Below, in pieces: positions 60,527 to 64,000 of a stretch of DNA of 64,000 nt; position 1 is the first letter of the stretch, and the number at the start of each line of letters is the position of its first letter. A program made the translations under genes and the position numbers. Source of the DNA: Nitrososphaerota archaeon (GTDB taxonomy: Archaea > Thermoproteota > Nitrososphaeria > Nitrososphaerales > Gagatemarchaeaceae); NCBI GenBank assembly GCA_027887045.1, contig JAPCJH010000002.1, forward strand, positions 260,723-324,722. The letters are read 5' to 3'. Under the pieces are notes generated by a model, which was not told the DNA's origin, did no database searches, and saw nothing but the letters and a program-made list of their open reading frames with translations.

Positions 60527-61658
60527 AGGCCTGGCGCCCCGCCTGAAGTTTCCCATAAAGATGGCATCTGACCAGATGCGAGGTCTCGCCGAGCATCTCC
60601 GGGGCCTCCTGCTCGCAGAGTTTTTGAGCGAAGGGACACCTCGGATGGAAAGTACAACCGGAGGGCAAATTGATCATGTCGGGGACGGAACCGGGAATCC
60701 ATTCTAAGTCGGCTTCCGGTCCTGACATCCGAGGCACGGAGGAGAGCAAGCCCTGAGTGTAGGGATGCTTTGGATTGGAAAATAGCTCGCGGGTCTGCGT
60801 AAACTCCACGATCTTACCGGCGTACATTACCGCAACTCGCTCGCACGTCTGTGCTACTATCCCGAGGTCATGAGTTATGATCAGGATTGCTGAATTTATT
60901 CGCGACCGAAGCTCCTTCAATAGTTGAAGTATCTGCGCTTGAGTCGTGACATCTAGGGCGGTCGTTGCCTCGTCTGCGATCAACAGGTCCGGCTCTAGGG
61001 CCAATGCCATGGCGATCATTATTCGCTGTCTCATGCCACCGCTAAGCTCGTGTGGATAGAACTTCGCGACCCTTTCAGGGTCAGAAATCTCCAACAGCCG
61101 CATCATCTCCGTTGAGAAATACCAAGCGGCCTTTCGGGCTTCCTTCGAGCTCGCTTTTGCCGGTGCTTCCTTAGCCCTCTCAAGGGTGTTGATCTCTTCG
61201 ATTAACTGATCTCTCTGGCCGTCGTTCGTAGATTCGGCTAAGCTCTCCTTGGCCTTCGCGATTCTGTACTCCACTACTTTTCTGTCCATCTCGGCGTGGA
61301 AGAGGAACACTTCAGACAACTGGTCACCGATCGTGAATACAGGATTCAGGAATGTGAGCGGATCTTGAAAGACCATCGCGATGCCCGAACCTCGGATCTT
61401 CCTCATCTCGTCGGGATCGAGCTTGGTCAGGTCTCTTCCCCTGAAGACCACGCTACCCTCCACCACCTTACCCGGATACTTTACGAGCCCCATTATCGAC
61501 AATGCGAGAACGGACTTGCCGCATCCGGTCTCGCCCACCACCCCCATTATCTCCCCCTTCCTTATGGTCAGATTCACGCCGTCGAGCGCGTTGACGACTC
61601 CGTGGCGAGTGAAGAACTTCGTCTTGAGGTCCTGGACTGACAAGACGTATTCTTCCAT
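60516..61658 (-). CDS. Oligopeptide/dipeptide ABC transporter ATPase, DppD/OppD type
   Basis: 380 residues. Walker A GETGCGKSVLA, Q-loop FQDPLTFLNP, signature LSGGMRQRIMIAMAL, Walker B LLIADEATTALDVT, switch ITHDLGIVAQ and the tail GCTFHPRCPFAQKLCEQE. Between the Q-loop and signature is an extra stretch of about 50 residues, charged and helical (RIAKAKESLAESTNDGQRD, QLIEEINTLERAKEAP), not usual in DppD. It partners the DppF-type ATPase. Confidence 0.92.
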   Translation of the reverse strand: MEEYVLSVQDLKTKFFTRHGVVNALDGVNLTIRKGEIMGVVGETGCGKSVLALSIMGLVKYPGKVVEGSVVFRGRDLTKLDPDEMRKIRGSGIAMVFQDPLTFLNPVFTIGDQLSEVFLFHAEMDRKVVEYRIAKAKESLAESTNDGQRDQLIEEINTLERAKEAPAKASSKEARKAAWYFSTEMMRLLEISDPERVAKFYPHELSGGMRQRIMIAMALALEPDLLIADEATTALDVTTQAQILQLLKELRSRINSAILIITHDLGIVAQTCERVAVMYAGKIVEFTQTRELFSNPKHPYTQGLLSSVPRMSGPEADLEWIPGSVPDMINLPSGCTFHPRCPFAQKLCEQEAPEMLGETSHLVRCHLYGKLQAGRQAYEK

Positions 61659-61663
61659 GGGGA

Positions 61664-62545
61664 CTATCTCCGGAGCCTCGGATCCAGCACGTCCCTCAGG
61701 CCGTCACCCAACAGATTGAAGGACAATGAAGCTATCAAGAGCGCCAGCCCGGAGAAAATAACCACGTTCGGAGCCTCGAAGAAGTAGGCATACCCGTTGC
61801 TAATTAGCTGGCCCCAGTCGGGTGTGAAGGGACCGGGCCCGAAACCGAGGAAGTTCAGTCCCGCGAGGGTGATAATCACCCAGGGGGCCTTGAAGGTTAG
61901 TTGTATCATGACCGGCTGTATTGTGTTGGGCAAAATGTGTTTGTAGAGTATTCTGTAACGGCTCATCCCCGATGCGCGGAGTGATTCAATGTAGGGCTTC
62001 GATTTCTCTGCGATTACTTGCCCGCGGACCAATCTGCTAATGTCGGGCCAGTAAACCAGTGCAATTGCTATTGTGAGATTAATTATGGCGTGACCCAATA
62101 TTGCTGCGAAGGTCATCGCCAATATTAGCGACGGAAACGCAAGAAAGACATCGGTTACCCGCATGATGGCTTCGTCAAACTTGCCTCCAAGATAGCCAGC
62201 AGTCGCTCCAACGAGGATGCCGATTGAAAGCGCTATTCCCAGCACAACGACCAGAGCCGTGAAGTCAGTACTCGTTCCCCAAAGAATAACGCTTAGCAGG
62301 TCGCGACCCAGGTCGTCGGTCCCCAGCGGGTGGCTCAGACTGGAAGGGAGCCACTTGTCCGTGAAGTGCACGGTGCTGTTTACGCTATAAGGGATAGCGA
62401 ACGGCGTTATGACTGCCACGAGGAGCGCAGCAACCACAATCAAAAAACCCGAAAAGACGAGCTTGTTTTCTCGCAAGAGTCTGAGAGTCGATATAATCGA
62501 TTTCGTTCTGCTCCTGGTTCTTAGAACCGTGCGCTGGTTGGTCAT
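61664..62545 (-). CDS. Oligopeptide/dipeptide ABC transporter permease, DppC type
   Basis: 293 residues with six transmembrane helices. The N-terminal OppC segment (LLRENKLVFSGFLIVVAALL), HPLGTDDLGRDLLSVILWG, the EAA loop ESLRASGMSRYRILYKHILP and DWGQLISNGYAYF near the end are typical. It is 27 bp after the DppB-type gene and 5 bp before the DppD-type gene. It forms the channel with DppB. Confidence 0.92.
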   Translation of the reverse strand: MTNQRTVLRTRSRTKSIISTLRLLRENKLVFSGFLIVVAALLVAVITPFAIPYSVNSTVHFTDKWLPSSLSHPLGTDDLGRDLLSVILWGTSTDFTALVVVLGIALSIGILVGATAGYLGGKFDEAIMRVTDVFLAFPSLILAMTFAAILGHAIINLTIAIALVYWPDISRLVRGQVIAEKSKPYIESLRASGMSRYRILYKHILPNTIQPVMIQLTFKAPWVIITLAGLNFLGFGPGPFTPDWGQLISNGYAYFFEAPNVVIFSGLALLIASLSFNLLGDGLRDVLDPRLRR

Positions 62546-62572
62546 TGGAGCTTCATTACTCCTGTTTTCACT

Positions 62573-63610
62573 TCAGTAAGAGATGCGCGGGTCGAGAATC
62601 GCATAAACGATGTCCACGACAAGATTGACGCAAACGAATATCGTTGCCGTAACCAATGTAAACCCGATGATGCCCACGGTGTCGTTTGCTAAAGCCGCGT
62701 TAGCGGCCCAGGATCCCATCCCATTCCATGCGAAGATCTTTTCCGTCAGAACGGCCCCGCTCAGGAGAGAGGCGAATGACAGTCCTACCACGGTCGTAGT
62801 CGGGAGCATCGCATTCTTGAACGCGTGTTTGTAGATAACGACTCTTTCGGGGAGACCTTTCCCTCGAGCCATGGTGATGTAATCCTGGCCCAGAACTTCC
62901 AGCATGCTCGACCGCATGATCCGTGCCGTCAGTCCCATGCTTACCAGCGCAAGAGTCGTGGCGGGAAGGACTAGGTGGCTTAGAGAGTCGACGAGGTAGG
63001 GGAGATTTCCATTTAGAACGCTGTCGAGGACGTTGAGCCCCGTATAGTGCGTAATTGATTGACTTACGAGCACGTCGGGAGAGATCCTCCCAGCCGGTGG
63101 AAGGGACGGCAGTCCGTTAACTCTGAGTAAGTAAAAGAACACAAACTGTAACATCAAGCCGAGCCAAAAAACTGCCATCGAGGAACTCGTCATGACAAAT
63201 AGTCTTGTGGCGTGGTCCTGCCACTTGTTACTTTTCAACGCGGAGAGAATTCCGAGGGGAATCGCGACTGAGAGGCTAATTATCGTTGCAGCGATTGTCA
63301 GTTCTGCGGTGGCGGGAAAGAAGATTGCGGCAGCCATTGACACAGGCATTCCGGCGGAGGGAGAATACCCTAAATCCCCGTGCAGAACGTCCCAGAACCA
63401 GTACCAGATCTGCACGTACAATGGATCGTTGAGATGGTGTTGCTCCCTGATGACGGGATAAGCGCTCGATGGAGTGTTTGGTGTCACATAAGCGAAGATA
63501 GGATCTATGCCGGGCGCCGCCCTGGTGAGAAGAAAAACCAGGACGGCGACGCCGAACAGAACGAAGACAAGGAGAATTAGGCGTCTTAATATGAAGCTTG
63601 AAAGCTTCAT
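62573..63610 (-). CDS. Oligopeptide/dipeptide ABC transporter permease, DppB type
   Basis: 345 residues from ATG 63610, whose bases overlap the binding-protein stop (ATGA). Features are FILRRLILLVFVLFGVAVLV (first helix), GDLGYSPSAGMPV, the RLFVMTSSSMAVFWLGLMLQ helix region, and MARGKGLPERVVIYKHAFKN as the EAA loop. The frame extends upstream to 63661, but that would lie inside the binding-protein gene. Confidence 0.92.
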   Translation of the reverse strand: MKLSSFILRRLILLVFVLFGVAVLVFLLTRAAPGIDPIFAYVTPNTPSSAYPVIREQHHLNDPLYVQIWYWFWDVLHGDLGYSPSAGMPVSMAAAIFFPATAELTIAATIISLSVAIPLGILSALKSNKWQDHATRLFVMTSSSMAVFWLGLMLQFVFFYLLRVNGLPSLPPAGRISPDVLVSQSITHYTGLNVLDSVLNGNLPYLVDSLSHLVLPATTLALVSMGLTARIMRSSMLEVLGQDYITMARGKGLPERVVIYKHAFKNAMLPTTTVVGLSFASLLSGAVLTEKIFAWNGMGSWAANAALANDTVGIIGFTLVTATIFVCVNLVVDIVYAILDPRISY

Positions 63611-64000
63611 TTCCTGCCGACTGGGTACAAGTAAACGATCCCAGCCGTAAAGTTGGACCACACGATGTTAGTCGGGATGTTGACCGACCAGCCCTGAACG
63701 TTGTTCTTAATCGTGAAGTAGCCGGAAGGCTGGTCGAGAAAAATGTAAGCATAGTCGTTGTTTATCGCTTTGACGATTTGAGAGATGATATTCGCCCTCT
63801 TAGTCGAATCAGTTTCGGCCGCTTGCTGGTCGATCAGACTTATGACGTTAGGGTTGTTGTAACCGGCCCTGATCGCGATGCCCGTCCCGGCCCCTCTCCT
63901 GAAATCGCCGAACGGTCCTACGTGCTCGCTCGCGTCCGTAAAGTTGCCCGGCCAACCTAGTACCCATGCTTCGAGTTGACCGTTTCCATTGGCCGTGAAG
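63607..64000 (-). CDS. Peptide ABC transporter binding protein (SBP_bac_5), 3' end only
   Basis: About 130 C-terminal residues; the gene continues beyond the right edge. The sequence shows the extracellular solute-binding protein family 5 end: LEAWVLGWPGNFTDASEHVG, GYNNPNVISLIDQQAAETDS, RANIISQIVKAINNDYAYIF and the final FTAGIVYLYPVGRK. First gene seen of the dipeptide importer operon, overlapping the permease start by 3 bp. The N-terminal signal region is not visible. Confidence 0.85.
   Translation of the reverse strand, partial: FTANGNGQLEAWVLGWPGNFTDASEHVGPFGDFRRGAGTGIAIRAGYNNPNVISLIDQQAAETDSTKRANIISQIVKAINNDYAYIFLDQPSGYFTIKNNVQGWSVNIPTNIVWSNFTAGIVYLYPVGRK

Noticed and set aside
1-64000. 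CRISPR arrays, transposases, integrases and rRNA genes
   Set aside because: Looked for regular spaced repeats, DDE/tyrosine recombinase motifs and rRNA signatures; none seen.

Overview
The window looks archaeal. It has a Cdc48-type AAA ATPase, an F420-type luciferase-like oxidoreductase, two-HTH Lrp regulators, and many genes whose start codon (often TTG or GTG) lies about 26-30 nt downstream of a TATA-like box, as expected of leaderless transcripts. Roughly 50% GC, the TPR 'adenylate cyclase-like' protein and the rich heterotrophic catabolism fit a soil or subsurface Nitrososphaerota (Thaumarchaeota)-type lineage best. That placement is inference; no rRNA gene is present.

Region 1 (1-11.3 kb): a degenerate cyclase/TPR gene cut by the left edge, a PAS protein with a UbiA prenyltransferase, and a RidA plus luciferase-like oxidoreductase pair. 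A dihydroorotase/allantoinase-like cyclic amidase and an M28 peptidase follow. The region ends with a NitT/TauT-type ABC importer (binding protein, membrane protein, permease, ATPase, second permease). RidA, luciferase-like enzyme and cyclic amidase together recall pyrimidine (Rut-like) ring opening.

Region 2 (11.4-34.3 kb), housekeeping and variable: small zinc-ribbon proteins, methyltransferases, cdc48 followed by two overlapping mini-genes, a two-domain SagB-type oxidase, surface and membrane proteins, an SDR, a GMC oxidoreductase behind a 12-base C tract, an ABC-2 exporter, a frameshifted Fic/Doc toxin gene between two palindromic repeats, and tRNA-3'-end-like repeats. A small pterin cluster (folE, carbinolamine dehydratase) closes it.

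Region 3 (34.8-64 kb), a catabolic island for cyclic ureides, lactams and peptides: two hydantoinase/oxoprolinase pairs (hyuAB), a nitroreductase and an aminotransferase. Next comes a four-gene minus-strand operon joining a molybdenum hydroxylase (large and small subunits, no FAD subunit) to an AprA-like flavoprotein and an AprB-like two-cluster ferredoxin. Then follow an ACMSD-like amidohydrolase, two M24 prolidase-like enzymes around a DUF1028 protein, a metallo-beta-lactamase-fold hydrolase, two imidazolonepropionase-like amidohydrolases and a ureidoglycine-aminohydrolase-like bicupin. A dipeptide/oligopeptide ABC importer runs off the right edge. The genes read as import of small N-rich compounds, oxidation or hydrolysis of cyclic amides, then peptide and amine processing.

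No CRISPR array, transposase or complete tRNA was seen.
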